Assembly: GCA_046349875.1 (NCBI GenBank)
Contig: JAXMBN010000060.1
Location: forward strand, 1 to 26,490
Direction: 5' to 3'
From: JAXMBN01 sp046349875
GTDB taxonomy: Bacteria > Planctomycetota > Planctomycetia > Pirellulales > Pirellulaceae
DNA: 26,490 nucleotides
The notes beneath the pieces were generated by a model that saw only the letters and a program-made list of their open reading frames with translations, ran no database searches and was not told the origin of the DNA. The position numbers and the translations under genes are program-made. Shown here piece by piece: positions 6,395 to 15,309 of the stretch (the stretch's first letter is position 1; every line of letters begins with the position of its first letter).

Positions 6395-7369
6395 TCAACC
6401 GGCATACGTGCCAAAGCTTGTTAACAACATCTGGACTACCAATCTCCAGCCATCGAGCAATACAAACAAAAGAAGTTTGAATGGCATCGAGATCATGGCT
6501 GGAGGGAGCATCATCATGCCCATCGAGATTGTGACGGAGGCGATGACGATATCCAGAATTAAGAATGGTAAGTAAATTTGGAAGCCCATCATAAAGGCAA
6601 CTTTGAGTTCGCTGAGCATATAGGCTGGAAGGAGAACTCGAAGTGGAACCTCATCAAAGTTGGATGGAGGTGGGCTCTTGGGAGCATAATGGCTGTAGAA
6701 CAAATGGACATCATCTTCGTTCTGCGCCATGGTGATCTGTCGAGCCATGAAGACTCGAACGGGTTGGGAGCCTTTTTCAAATGCTTCTTCCAAGGTCATT
6801 CCCGAATTGGCATCCGAGTAAGGTTTGATGGCTTGATCGTAGACTTCCGTCCAGACTGGGGCCATGATGAAGAGCGTCATAAAGAGCGCAATCGAGGTGA
6901 TGACTTGGCTCGGCGGAAGCTGTGGCGTTCCGATCGCTGTTCGCAACAATCCCAAGACCACGATGATGCGGACATAGCAAGTCGTCATCAACAATACCGC
7001 TGGAGCCAAACTCAGAACGGTTAGAAGGATGAGTACCTGTAGTGAGTTAGACAGGCCCTTGGGGCTCGTCCAATGTTCTGGCCCTCGCAGCAAGAAGTTG
7101 GTTTCATCTTTTTTTTCTTCCGATCCGGAGAGCATCCTTTGGCCAGCGTCTTGTAGGAACTGATCAAAGCGATCTTGGGTCGAGCCATTCGATGTGTTGG
7201 ACGTTGCACTGGATGGATTGGCCAGTGTCGATACCGATTGCCCCCAAGTCGTCGTACCCATGAACCCCAGAATGCACGAAGCCATCACGAAACGCACCCA
7301 CAACCATCGACCGAACGCAATGTCTTGCAATGAAGATCGATTTGGATTGTGTGTAAGGAAGTTGGACAT
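6395..7369 (-). CDS. fliP: Flagellar export gate protein FliP
   Basis: FliP forms the core of the export gate in the inner membrane. The C-terminal 210 residues carry the family hallmarks: LSLAPAVLLMTTCYVRIIVV, GLLRTAIGTPQLPPSQVI, ALFMTLFIMAPVW, QIYLPFLILDIVIASVTISM and MLPPAMISMPFKLLLFVLLDGW. From the ATG at 7369 it has 324 residues, with a hydrophobic signal-like segment (VRFVMASCILGFMG) followed by a Ser/Thr/Asn-rich linker before the core. FliP often has a cleavable signal peptide. The frame is open to 7627, but that would overlap fliO by 194 bases and add a basic sequence with no family likeness. No clear ribosome binding site precedes 7369, so the start is less sure than the family. Confidence 0.93.
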   Translation of the reverse strand: MSNFLTHNPNRSSLQDIAFGRWLWVRFVMASCILGFMGTTTWGQSVSTLANPSSATSNTSNGSTQDRFDQFLQDAGQRMLSGSEEKKDETNFLLRGPEHWTSPKGLSNSLQVLILLTVLSLAPAVLLMTTCYVRIIVVLGLLRTAIGTPQLPPSQVITSIALFMTLFIMAPVWTEVYDQAIKPYSDANSGMTLEEAFEKGSQPVRVFMARQITMAQNEDDVHLFYSHYAPKSPPPSNFDEVPLRVLLPAYMLSELKVAFMMGFQIYLPFLILDIVIASVTISMGMMMLPPAMISMPFKLLLFVLLDGWRLVVQMLLTSFGTYAG

Positions 7370-7433
7370 GATAACGAGTGGGGTTGAGTGATCGATCAAA
7401 TCTTTATCGGGTGGGCCTTTGTCGAGCGAGCTT

Positions 7434-8366
7434 TTATCGAGTTGGGGACTTGCGAGCAAAAGTTTGGTTTTGCCCCATCGCGACTTGATTGAGTACTTGG
7501 CGGAAGGACTGACTTGCACTACCACTTTTACTTTGTTCGCAAATGCCGGCAATGCGATCCACTTCCATAGGATCGTCGATCTCGCACAGGGTTTCGGTTT
7601 GGCCTGCTTGATGGGTGACCAAGACAAGCTTGGGGCCGAATCGAAGTAGATAGAGTTGTTGTCGTGGAGCCATAGGGCAGCGCCCCAAGACTTGAACGAT
7701 CTCTTTCGGAAGAGCGTTGCTGTGCGTCTGCGTAGTTCTGCGAAGCATCCAAGCCAATCCCAAGAAGATACCGATGACCATCATCAAACTTGCAACCATC
7801 GAAATCAGCGATGTCCATGGTGTCTTCGGTGACTCGATGTTCCCTTTCGATGCTTCGCTCGGAGGTCGAAGAGGCAAGTGGATTTTGTTACTGCCTGAAG
7901 CCGTGTTGGAACCGGAGGCAAATCCAGATTCCATGGAAGCAGAGTTGGAAGAGAGGGAAGGTTCGGCCGCGGGTTCTGTGTAGGAAGCTGATTGAACGGG
8001 ATTGATGGCCGTACGCGCTTCTGGACGAATCGTCTGCGGGCGTCGCGAGGATTGAAGATTATCGGTCGGCTGTGGAGAAGGGGATTCCTGTCGCGTTGTA
8101 TTGGTCGGTGTGGAGCGGTTTGAGAGCCATGGATCCGCGGTTGTGGATGCGGCTTGCGTCGAACCGGAGGGTAAGGCCATTCTGCCAGGTGAAACGCCGA
8201 CTGGCGCGACATTGGAAGGTGTCGCATCCGAAATGCGAGCCGAAGAACTCGGTGGCATTTGAAAGTTCTGGCTGAATGCCGGAGCAACGACCACACAAGC
8301 CATGATGCAGCATGCAAGGGATCGCATGGCCCAAGTTGTTCGTCGTGGTGAGAGGCTTGATCGCAT
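7434..8366 (-). CDS. fliO: FliO-like flagellar export assembly protein
   Basis: FliO is a small membrane protein that helps FliP assemble. This 310-residue protein is long for the family. It has a signal-like segment (SLACCIMACVVVAPAFSQ), about 150 residues of Ser/Pro/Thr/Asn-rich low-complexity sequence, one membrane helix (SLISMVASLMMVIGIFLGLAWML) and a C-terminal FliO-type domain (PKEIVQVLGRCPMAPRQQLY, LLRFGPKLVLVTH). The ATG at 8366 is chosen because AAGGAG lies at ideal spacing before it; the frame is open to 8516, but that would overlap fliN. The neighbours fliN and fliP support the call. The C-terminal domain alone identifies it; the long extracytoplasmic linker is unusual. Confidence 0.86.
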   Translation of the reverse strand: MRSSLSPRRTTWAMRSLACCIMACVVVAPAFSQNFQMPPSSSARISDATPSNVAPVGVSPGRMALPSGSTQAASTTADPWLSNRSTPTNTTRQESPSPQPTDNLQSSRRPQTIRPEARTAINPVQSASYTEPAAEPSLSSNSASMESGFASGSNTASGSNKIHLPLRPPSEASKGNIESPKTPWTSLISMVASLMMVIGIFLGLAWMLRRTTQTHSNALPKEIVQVLGRCPMAPRQQLYLLRFGPKLVLVTHQAGQTETLCEIDDPMEVDRIAGICEQSKSGSASQSFRQVLNQVAMGQNQTFARKSPTR

Positions 8367-8430
8367 CCTTGCTCCTTCCCAGCGAGCCGATGGCTCGCAA
8401 AGATCTTCATCCTGAAAATCTTGTACGGGA

Positions 8431-8862
8431 TTATCCTTCCAGCGTATCGCTTCCAAGAAGTTCAGCCACGCGTACACAGAAGTTGTCGTTGAGCACGAGA
8501 ACTTCGCCTCGAGCAATTAACCTTCCATTGACATAGATGTCGACCGGATCGCCGGCGAGCTTATCCAAGGTGACGACTGAACCGCGTCGCAACTTGAGAA
8601 TCTCATCCAAGTGCATCTCGGTACGCCCCAACTCGATCTTCAAATCGAGTTCCACATCGCGGACTAGATCCATCGATGCTTTTTCAGGAGGGCCACCTTC
8701 TCCGACGAGCTCTTCTAAACGAAACGGCGCAGCCTGTTGGCCTTGAAGTGATGCTTCCGCCTCTTGGAGAGCGGCTTCTGCTTGTTGCAGCAACTTTTCT
8801 GCATCGCCAGCGCCGCGAGCTGCAGCGTTTTGGGTCGATTCAGATTGAGTCTCTTCCGCCAT
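8431..8862 (-). CDS. fliN: Flagellar switch protein FliN
   Basis: FliN is a cytoplasmic C-ring component that works with FliM and binds export chaperone complexes. The 143-residue protein has an Ala/Glu/Gln-rich, probably helical N-terminal stretch (DAEKLLQQAEAALQEAEASL) and a C-terminal SpoA domain: DVELDLKIELGRTEMHLDEI, LKLRRGSVVTLDKLAGDPVD, IYVNGRLIARGEVLVLNDNF and CVRVAE. These are standard FliN motifs. The ATG at 8862 has AGGGACG about nine bases upstream. A TTG at 8895 would add eleven residues but lacks a ribosome binding site. FliM, usually encoded just upstream, is missing here. Confidence 0.94.
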   Translation of the reverse strand: MAEETQSESTQNAAARGAGDAEKLLQQAEAALQEAEASLQGQQAAPFRLEELVGEGGPPEKASMDLVRDVELDLKIELGRTEMHLDEILKLRRGSVVTLDKLAGDPVDIYVNGRLIARGEVLVLNDNFCVRVAELLGSDTLEG

Positions 8863-8918
8863 GTTGCGAGCGTCCCTGCTTGCGTGTGCATCCAAAGGAA
8901 GGGAGCAAAGAATGCTAG

Positions 8919-9563
8919 CTACTGTTCGATAACTTGATAGTCACCAAAACCAATGCTCAGCAATAGATCCTCCCCAATGACTTCTGTACTTGTCGCCAAA
9001 ATGCGTCTTTGGAGCAACCCCAATTGGTTTTCATTCAACTCATCCATCGTCGCATTTCGGATTTCCATGATCATCCGCATACGGAATCGCTTCTGGCGTT
9101 CAGTGAAGAGTTCCTTCAGCTTATCCATGTTCTTTTGCTTCACAGTACCGAAGAGTTCGAACTCGACTTGGTAGTTTCGATCTGCACCGGGAGGCGTATA
9201 AACGATTCCGAATTTTCCAAGGTCGAACTCAACGAGCTTCTCATTGTCTTTGGGGTTCGCCTTTTCGGGTTTGGCACCATGGCCACCACCATGTCCCCCT
9301 CCGTGACCACCGCCATGTCCGCCTGCTTCTTCTGCGGCGTCGGCATGTTCTTTCTCTTTGAGCGATTCGATTAAGCGAGCTTCTGCCAAGACAGCAACGT
9401 CTTCACCCGAGGGGACCAAAAAGAAAAAGACCCCCGTTTCGGCTATGATCACTGCGCTGACGAAAACGCCGATCAATAGTTTGGATTTGCCGCCAGAAGC
9501 CTTAGGAGCTTCCTCTCCGCCATGGCCTTTGGCATCATCGGATTTGGCATGTTTTGCAGACAT
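8919..9563 (-). CDS. fliL: FliL-like flagellar basal body-associated protein
   Basis: FliL is a single-span inner membrane protein that surrounds the stator. This 214-residue product has a charged N-terminus, one membrane helix (KLLIGVFVSAVIIAETGVFF), an Ala/Glu-rich stretch, a Gly/His-rich linker (GGHGGGHGGGHGGGHG) and a C-terminal domain (KLVEFDLGKFGIVYT, VEFELFGTV, ERQKRFRMRMIMEIRNATMD, ENQLGLLQRRILATSTEVIG) with the layout of FliL. The sequence is diverged, so the call rests on layout and on being first in the fliL-fliN-fliO-fliP order. The ATG at 9563 is preferred over a TTG at 9584. The His-rich linker could bind metal, which is inference. Confidence 0.82.
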   Translation of the reverse strand: MSAKHAKSDDAKGHGGEEAPKASGGKSKLLIGVFVSAVIIAETGVFFFLVPSGEDVAVLAEARLIESLKEKEHADAAEEAGGHGGGHGGGHGGGHGAKPEKANPKDNEKLVEFDLGKFGIVYTPPGADRNYQVEFELFGTVKQKNMDKLKELFTERQKRFRMRMIMEIRNATMDELNENQLGLLQRRILATSTEVIGEDLLLSIGFGDYQVIEQ

Positions 9564-9876
9564 TTCTCTACCTACTCCAAACAAACTTTGGAATCACCCT
9601 CTCGATTCCTTAGAAAACGCTAGCATGAAGTTAGGAACCTGGCCCTCCATTTCTACTAAACCGCACAAATTATCGACCGGCTTTGATAGCTATAACGATT
9701 GTACGGACGATGAACACCCATAGGTGTGGAATGGTCCGTTGCCCCCATCGGTATTGGAACGGAGGCAGAATCTCAGAACACTTGGAGGGCTGGCCTAGGT
9801 CGGCTCTCTATAAGATGTGTAACTGTTGGATGGGGCCCATATCGAAGGATGTGGATTCACGATACAAGAAGAGTCT
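9564..9876. other. Divergent intergenic region between fliL and the EamA transporter gene
   Basis: These 313 bases separate two divergently transcribed genes and must hold the promoters for both. I see no convincing gene, hairpin or sigma-54-type box. A TATAAG hexamer at 9809-9814 on the + strand could be a -10 box for the transporter, but no matching -35 box lies at the usual distance. I found no clear flagellar-type promoter for the fliL operon. Confidence 0.35.
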
Positions 9877-10776
9877 ATGAGTAATCGCAAATCAGATTGG
9901 ATCGCCGATATCGCCCTCATGGGCAGTGCGTGTATGTGGGGTATCAACATACCCGTGGTCAAGTATGCCGTGGCCCACGTTGAGCCTTTGGTCTTCAATG
10001 CGAGCCGTGTGCTTTTTTCGACGGTGGCGTTGGGTTTGTTAGCCTGGATGGAATCGCGTCGTTTTCGCCAAGCGAAGCAAGAGCCCACGAATTGGCGTCG
10101 CGTTTTGTTCTTTGCAAGTTTGAGTGGGTTGTTGTACTCCTTACTCTTTATGTTCGGCATTCATCGAACGACAGCGGCCAATGCCGCATTGCTCATGGCA
10201 ACGATGCCGATGTGGACTGCCTTTTTATCGATGGTGTTTTTGCATGAGCGATTGCGTAGGATCACGTGGGTTGGCCTCGTGATCACGCTACTTGGTACCG
10301 CGGTCGTGATTCTTCCCAAGGGACAGGTGAGTCTATCGGGAGGCCATATGATGGGGAACCTCATCATATTGGGTGCCAGTTTGACCTGGGCCTCGGCAAC
10401 GGTTGTGAGCCGGCCATTGATGGAAACGGTGGGGCCATTGCGATTGGCTTTTTTGAGCAGCGTTATCACCACACCGATCCATTGGGTGATCGTGTTGTGT
10501 TCGTATGACGTTCAATGGGGGACCTTGGTGGAACCTCGCGTTGCCTTTCCCATTTTGTACTCGGGAATTCTGTCGACTGGACTTGCCTATGCCACATGGA
10601 ATTTTGGAGTGCAACGTTTGGGTGGCTCGCACGCGTCGGTATACCAAAACGTCGTGACGTTGGTCTCCGTCATCGGTGGGTGGGTTGCGTTGCAGGAGCA
10701 AATGCTGGTGACGCAGATCATCGGAGGCCTATTGATGGTCGTTGGATTGTTGACGGTTCGAAAAGGTCGGGAATAA
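9877..10776 (+). CDS. EamA/DMT-family transporter
   Basis: The 299-residue protein is the normal size for a drug/metabolite superfamily permease with two EamA repeats and about ten membrane helices. The first repeat opens with ALMGSACMWGINIPVVKYAV and includes SGLLYSLLFMFGIHRTTAAN, AALLMATMPMWTAFLSMVFL and HERLRRITWVGLVITLLGTA. The second has LIILGASLTWASATVVSRPL and the late motif GLAYATWNFGVQRLGGSHAS, followed by GGWVALQEQMLVTQIIGGLLM. Members export amino acids, sugars or metabolites across the inner membrane; the substrate here cannot be read. The ATG at 9877 has AAGAAGAG just upstream; a TTG at 9826 is open but less likely. It is divergent from the flagellar operon and stands alone. Confidence 0.92.
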   Translation: MSNRKSDWIADIALMGSACMWGINIPVVKYAVAHVEPLVFNASRVLFSTVALGLLAWMESRRFRQAKQEPTNWRRVLFFASLSGLLYSLLFMFGIHRTTAANAALLMATMPMWTAFLSMVFLHERLRRITWVGLVITLLGTAVVILPKGQVSLSGGHMMGNLIILGASLTWASATVVSRPLMETVGPLRLAFLSSVITTPIHWVIVLCSYDVQWGTLVEPRVAFPILYSGILSTGLAYATWNFGVQRLGGSHASVYQNVVTLVSVIGGWVALQEQMLVTQIIGGLLMVVGLLTVRKGRE

Positions 10777-10886
10777 CCTGGGACCAATTTGGATGTTTTC
10801 GCCTCGAATCGCTCGAAAGAGAAGTCTCGAAGCGTTAAAACGAAGTGGAGTGCCATTCCTGCCCCACACCCCACCAGGTCCTACCC

Positions 10887-13800
10887 ATGATGTTTCCACG
10901 AATCGCGTTAGCGGTCTGTATTGTATGGTCTTGCAGTATTGGTTCACTGGAAGCACAGAATCCACAGCGAACTCCGCTGCGAGCGGGCGTCTACTGCAAG
11001 AACATCAACCCTGAAACATTTCCGGTGTGGGTCAATGGAGGGATCGCGGCGAGCCAAGCGGATCGCGTTCACGATCCATTGTCGGCACGCTGTCTGGTCC
11101 TTGAAAGCGATGGGACTCGCGTCGCTCTTTGCATCGTCGACAATTGTATTTTGCCGATCGAGCTCGTCGATGAAGCTCGGCGTCTTTCATCGGAAAGAAC
11201 CGGCATTCCACCTTCGCACATCTTGATTGCAGCGACGCACACGCATTCTGCGGTGAGTGTGGCAGGCGTACATGGGACACCGGTTCAAGAAGATTATGCA
11301 GCCAAGCTTCCGGGATGGATCGCGGAAGGGATTGAGCAAGCTGGAAAGAAGATGGTCGACGCACAGTGGGGAACGACGTCGGTCGTGTGCGACAAGTATG
11401 TCTATTGTCGACGTTGGTTGATGAAGCCCGGTAAAGCCACTGAGGTTCCTTTTACGGGACGTGAAAGCAATCAAGTGAGTATGAATCCAGGCCATGACAA
11501 TCCCGATAAGCTGGCTCCCGTTGGTCCCGTCGATCGCTTGATCCCCATCCTGTCGATTCAAACCAGCGATGGAAAGCCATTGGCGCTGCTTGCAAGTTTC
11601 AGCACTCACTATGCAGGTACGAAGGCTCTATCGGCCGACTACTTTGCCGTCGTATGCAATGAATTGGCGAACAAGCTACGCCCTGAAGACCCTGAGGCAT
11701 TTTTAGGATTGATGGCCAATGCAACGAGTGGTGATGCCAACTGCATCGACTTTAGCAAGCCTCGTGAGCCTTTTACGCATGTGGAGGTTGGACGCTATGT
11801 AGCCGAGAAGATTCTGTCGGTGGTGCCTAACATTACCTATCAACGCGATGTCTCACTACAAGCCGTGTTCGATTCCATCACCGTTGCGGCTCGCGTTCCC
11901 ACTGAGGAAGAAGTGCAGGAAGCGAAGATGTATCGCAATACCCATTTTCCGGACCGACTTCCCAAGTCGATGCCCGAAAACTATGCGCGCGAAACCATTC
12001 TCTTAAGCGAGCTTCCTAAGACTCGCGATCTTCGGCTGCAAGTGATCCGGCTTGATGATTTTGGCATCGTTGCCAATCCATGCGAATCGTATGCGGAAAC
12101 AGGACTCAAACTGCGTCAGGCAAGTCCTTTTGCATTAACGATGAATATCGGACTTGCCAATGGGCATGGTGGCTACATACCGCCGCCTCATCATTTCCAA
12201 TTGGGAGGTTATACCACTTGGCGGGCTCGGAGCAGTTGTCTGGAAGAACAAGCCGAACCCAAGATGGTTCAGCGCTTAACAGAGCTCATGCAGACTTTCA
12301 AGAAAACGACAACGAATGACCCGCAACCGATGCCTGTTCCCAAGAATCCTCTTCAGGATTCGAGTCGCATTCAAGGAAATGTCCCATCGAAGAATGGGGC
12401 TACTGCTAAGAAAGGACCGACGTCTCCCCTAGCGCCGCAGGAGAGTGTGCAATGGATGGAGGTTGAAGAGGGGATGCAAGTTCGGTTGGTCGCGAGCGAA
12501 CCTCACGTCGTGGACCCTGTCGCCATTCAGATCGATGCCGTAGGAAGATTGTGGGCTGTTGAGATGCGCGACTATCCAAATGGAGTCGCCGATAATCAGG
12601 GCAAAGGGATTGGCCGCATCGTCGTATTGGAAGATCAGAATCAAGATGGTGTATACGATCACTCGCAAGTATTCGCCGATGGTCTTTTATTTCCGACGGG
12701 CATTCAGCTTTGGAAGAATGGAGTCTTCGCAACCGTTGCGGGTGAGTTGATTTATTTGGCGGATGAAAATGGGGACCTCAAGGCGGATTCGAAGGAACCG
12801 GTGTTACGTGGTTTTGCTGTGGGCAATCCACAGTTGCGCGCGAATCACCCCACGCTTGCTCCCGATGGTTGGCTTTACGTGGCGAACGGCTTGCGAGGCG
12901 GGAAAGTTCAGCGAGGCGGGGCAGGGGAGTCACTCGATCTCGCTGGACGTGATTTGCGATACCATGTCGTCACGAAGAAGGTGGAAGCGATAACAGGACC
13001 GTCCCAATTCGGTATGAGTCTGGATGCGTTTGGGTATCGTTATGGCTGTGCGAATCGGCAACCCTGCATCGAAGCCTTGGTCGAGCAAAGTGAACTTGCG
13101 ATAAGTCCATTGGCTGGCTTCGTTCCACCTTGGATCAATGCCCTTCCATCCGAAGCCCAGTCCACCGTTCATCCCTTGGTCGATGCCTGGGTTACTTCGA
13201 ATTTGCATTCTGGTCAATTCACGGCAGCTTGCGGCGTGCTCGTCACGCACAGCATGCAATTGCCTTCAACACCTTATGCGCACGTACTTACTTGTGAACC
13301 AACGGGGAGTCTTGTTCAGCGCCAAGCCATCAGCCATCAAGGGCGAGCATCCATGGTGGTGCCTGCACCGCAAAGGGAATGGCTTGCGAGCCGCGATCCT
13401 TGGTTTCGTCCTGTGAATCTCATGGAAGGTCCTTATGGATCGATCTACGTCGTGGATATGTATCGAGCGGTTATCGAACATCCGGAATGGGTTCCCAAGG
13501 AGTTGAAGAATCGACCTGATGAACGTTACGGCGATACGATGGGACGAGTCTATGCTGTGGGAAAACAAGGGACTAGCGAGCGTTTTTCGTTCGATGGTTC
13601 AAGCGTTGGATCGCTCCTCAAGGAGCTTGAAAGTCCACACGATTGGAATCGTCGCACTGCAGCTCGTCTTCTTCTCGAAAGTGGCGACACTTCTTTTGTC
13701 GAAGCGATCAAAGACATCGCTTTGCGCAATCCACGGCCTGAGGTGCGTAGTCATGCCTATGCGATGTTGGGTGCCTGGAATCGATGGGATGAGGAGACGG

Positions 13801-15293
13801 CGATCGCATCGGTATCCGATTTGGATCCTCGCGTTCGTCAGGCCAGTTGGAGAATGCTGAGCGACTACTATCCGGAACGTACCATTCGTCTGCGCGAGAT
13901 GGCTATGGAAGCGTTGACTTCCGATCAGCCCGATATCGTGCGAAATGTCTGCTGGTACTTGGCCAAAAGTCAGACGGAAGGTGAAACGTTGATGCATGAC
14001 CAGATGATCGAGCGAACTACGCGTGCCGCCTTGAAATGGGAAGAGGATGGGCATGTTCTCATGGCGGCTGCTGCGGCCATGCGTTTCAAACAAGTTCCCT
14101 TTTTGCTTTCGTGGATTCGTGGGCTCGAAGCAAAGTACAGTCGGTCTGCGGAACCTGTGGGGGCAAGTGTCAGTGGATCGCTCCAAGCGATCATACGTTT
14201 CTGTCGCTCCATTCCTGAAAAAGAACTGGTGGTGCTTCAAACCGAGTGCCAACACTATATGGTCAAAGCCGGGGCCGAAGAAACCAACGTTGCTCCGATC
14301 ACTCGATCGATCGCTCTTTCGCTTATCGAAGGACTATGGAATGCTCGCAAGGGGAGTGGTGGAGTCAACGAGCAAGAACGACATTGGTTGCATCCATTGA
14401 TCGCAAAGGAATCCCTACGTTCCGAGGATCGTATGCAGGCAATGCGGCTTTTGCGATTTGACTCAAGCCAAGAATCACTCGCAATCCTCTTGGGGATACT
14501 CCAAAGATCGAAAGAAATGGAATGGCAACGTGCGGCACTATCGGGATTGGGTTGCAAGAATTCATCGGAACTAGAAGCATGGCTCTTTGAAACGTTGGAA
14601 AGAGGCACACCAGGATTGAGAACCGATGTGTTCACTGCAATTCGCAGTCATCCTGACCGGTTATTGCGATTGGTGGAACGCCTCGAACAAGGGAAAACAA
14701 GTATTCGAAATTTGGATGCTTCGCAGCGCCAGACGTTGAAGGCAATTACCGATACGAAAGTCAAAGATCGTATCGCAGCCATTCTTGAGCAAACGTCGAA
14801 TCCCAATCGAGAAAAGGTCGTTCAGAAGTACAAGAGTTCTATGGAAGGCCGAGGAGACCTGGTTTCCGGGCGAGCTCTCTTTGCGAAGAACTGCGCATCG
14901 TGCCATCGATTGGAAGACGTTGGCTATTCCGTAGGCCCAGACATTTCCGATACCCGCGATCAGACTTATGAAAAGCTATTGATCTCGGTTCTCGATCCCA
15001 ATCGCTCGATCGATGCGAACTATTTTCGTTACGTTGCGGTATTGGACGATGGACAAGTTGTCGAAGGTTTGCTCCGCGACCTGAGTGCGGCCACCGTGAC
15101 CCTACGTTCTCAAAATGGCAAAGATCAAACCATCGAACGGGAGCAGATTCAAGAACTCAAATCGATGGGTGTTTCTTTGATGCCTGAAGGAATGGAAGAG
15201 CAGATATCGGTCGATCAGATGCGCGACATTCTCTACTATCTCAAGAATTGGCGATACGAATCGGCATCGGTCCCGGCGGTTGCTGCACCTTAA
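10887..15293 (+). CDS. Secreted ceramidase-like/PVC-type dehydrogenase-HEAT-cytochrome c fusion
   Basis: This 1468-residue exported protein joins two halves. Residues 1-22 are a signal peptide (MMFPRIALAVCIVWSCSIGS). Residues about 30-465 resemble the neutral/alkaline ceramidase N-terminal domain, with ATHTHSA (H118, H120) and NATSGDAN (around S281). After a Pro/Lys/Thr linker (about 470-520) comes the planctomycete membrane-bound dehydrogenase propeller: VQWMEVEEGMQVRLVASEPH, AIQIDAVGRLWAVEMRDYP, FPTGIQLW and NHPTLAPDGWLYVANGLRGG. Residues about 900-1290 are HEAT-like helical repeats. The C-terminal haem domain has C1336-A-S-C-H1340 and SVLDPNRSIDANYFRY. The ATG at 10887 gives a clean signal peptide; a GTG at 10845 is less likely. 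Substrate and electron partner are unknown. Confidence 0.9.
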   Translation: MMFPRIALAVCIVWSCSIGSLEAQNPQRTPLRAGVYCKNINPETFPVWVNGGIAASQADRVHDPLSARCLVLESDGTRVALCIVDNCILPIELVDEARRLSSERTGIPPSHILIAATHTHSAVSVAGVHGTPVQEDYAAKLPGWIAEGIEQAGKKMVDAQWGTTSVVCDKYVYCRRWLMKPGKATEVPFTGRESNQVSMNPGHDNPDKLAPVGPVDRLIPILSIQTSDGKPLALLASFSTHYAGTKALSADYFAVVCNELANKLRPEDPEAFLGLMANATSGDANCIDFSKPREPFTHVEVGRYVAEKILSVVPNITYQRDVSLQAVFDSITVAARVPTEEEVQEAKMYRNTHFPDRLPKSMPENYARETILLSELPKTRDLRLQVIRLDDFGIVANPCESYAETGLKLRQASPFALTMNIGLANGHGGYIPPPHHFQLGGYTTWRARSSCLEEQAEPKMVQRLTELMQTFKKTTTNDPQPMPVPKNPLQDSSRIQGNVPSKNGATAKKGPTSPLAPQESVQWMEVEEGMQVRLVASEPHVVDPVAIQIDAVGRLWAVEMRDYPNGVADNQGKGIGRIVVLEDQNQDGVYDHSQVFADGLLFPTGIQLWKNGVFATVAGELIYLADENGDLKADSKEPVLRGFAVGNPQLRANHPTLAPDGWLYVANGLRGGKVQRGGAGESLDLAGRDLRYHVVTKKVEAITGPSQFGMSLDAFGYRYGCANRQPCIEALVEQSELAISPLAGFVPPWINALPSEAQSTVHPLVDAWVTSNLHSGQFTAACGVLVTHSMQLPSTPYAHVLTCEPTGSLVQRQAISHQGRASMVVPAPQREWLASRDPWFRPVNLMEGPYGSIYVVDMYRAVIEHPEWVPKELKNRPDERYGDTMGRVYAVGKQGTSERFSFDGSSVGSLLKELESPHDWNRRTAARLLLESGDTSFVEAIKDIALRNPRPEVRSHAYAMLGAWNRWDEETAIASVSDLDPRVRQASWRMLSDYYPERTIRLREMAMEALTSDQPDIVRNVCWYLAKSQTEGETLMHDQMIERTTRAALKWEEDGHVLMAAAAAMRFKQVPFLLSWIRGLEAKYSRSAEPVGASVSGSLQAIIRFCRSIPEKELVVLQTECQHYMVKAGAEETNVAPITRSIALSLIEGLWNARKGSGGVNEQERHWLHPLIAKESLRSEDRMQAMRLLRFDSSQESLAILLGILQRSKEMEWQRAALSGLGCKNSSELEAWLFETLERGTPGLRTDVFTAIRSHPDRLLRLVERLEQGKTSIRNLDASQRQTLKAITDTKVKDRIAAILEQTSNPNREKVVQKYKSSMEGRGDLVSGRALFAKNCASCHRLEDVGYSVGPDISDTRDQTYEKLLISVLDPNRSIDANYFRYVAVLDDGQVVEGLLRDLSAATVTLRSQNGKDQTIEREQIQELKSMGVSLMPEGMEEQISVDQMRDILYYLKNWRYESASVPAVAAP

Positions 15294-15309
15294 CAATACG
15301 GTGCATGTC

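Noticed and set aside
7370..7627. Longer fliP starting at 7627
   Set aside because: It would overlap fliO by 194 bases and add a basic stretch with no family likeness; the ATG at 7369 puts a signal-like segment near the N-terminus.
13599..14255. A 218-codon minus-strand open frame
   Set aside because: It is antisense to the HEAT-like region of the PVC fusion protein and has no family likeness.
15284..15305. Terminator between the convergent PVC fusion and VWA genes
   Set aside because: The TGCACC/GGTGCA stem has only six bases, a ten-base loop and no T run on either strand.
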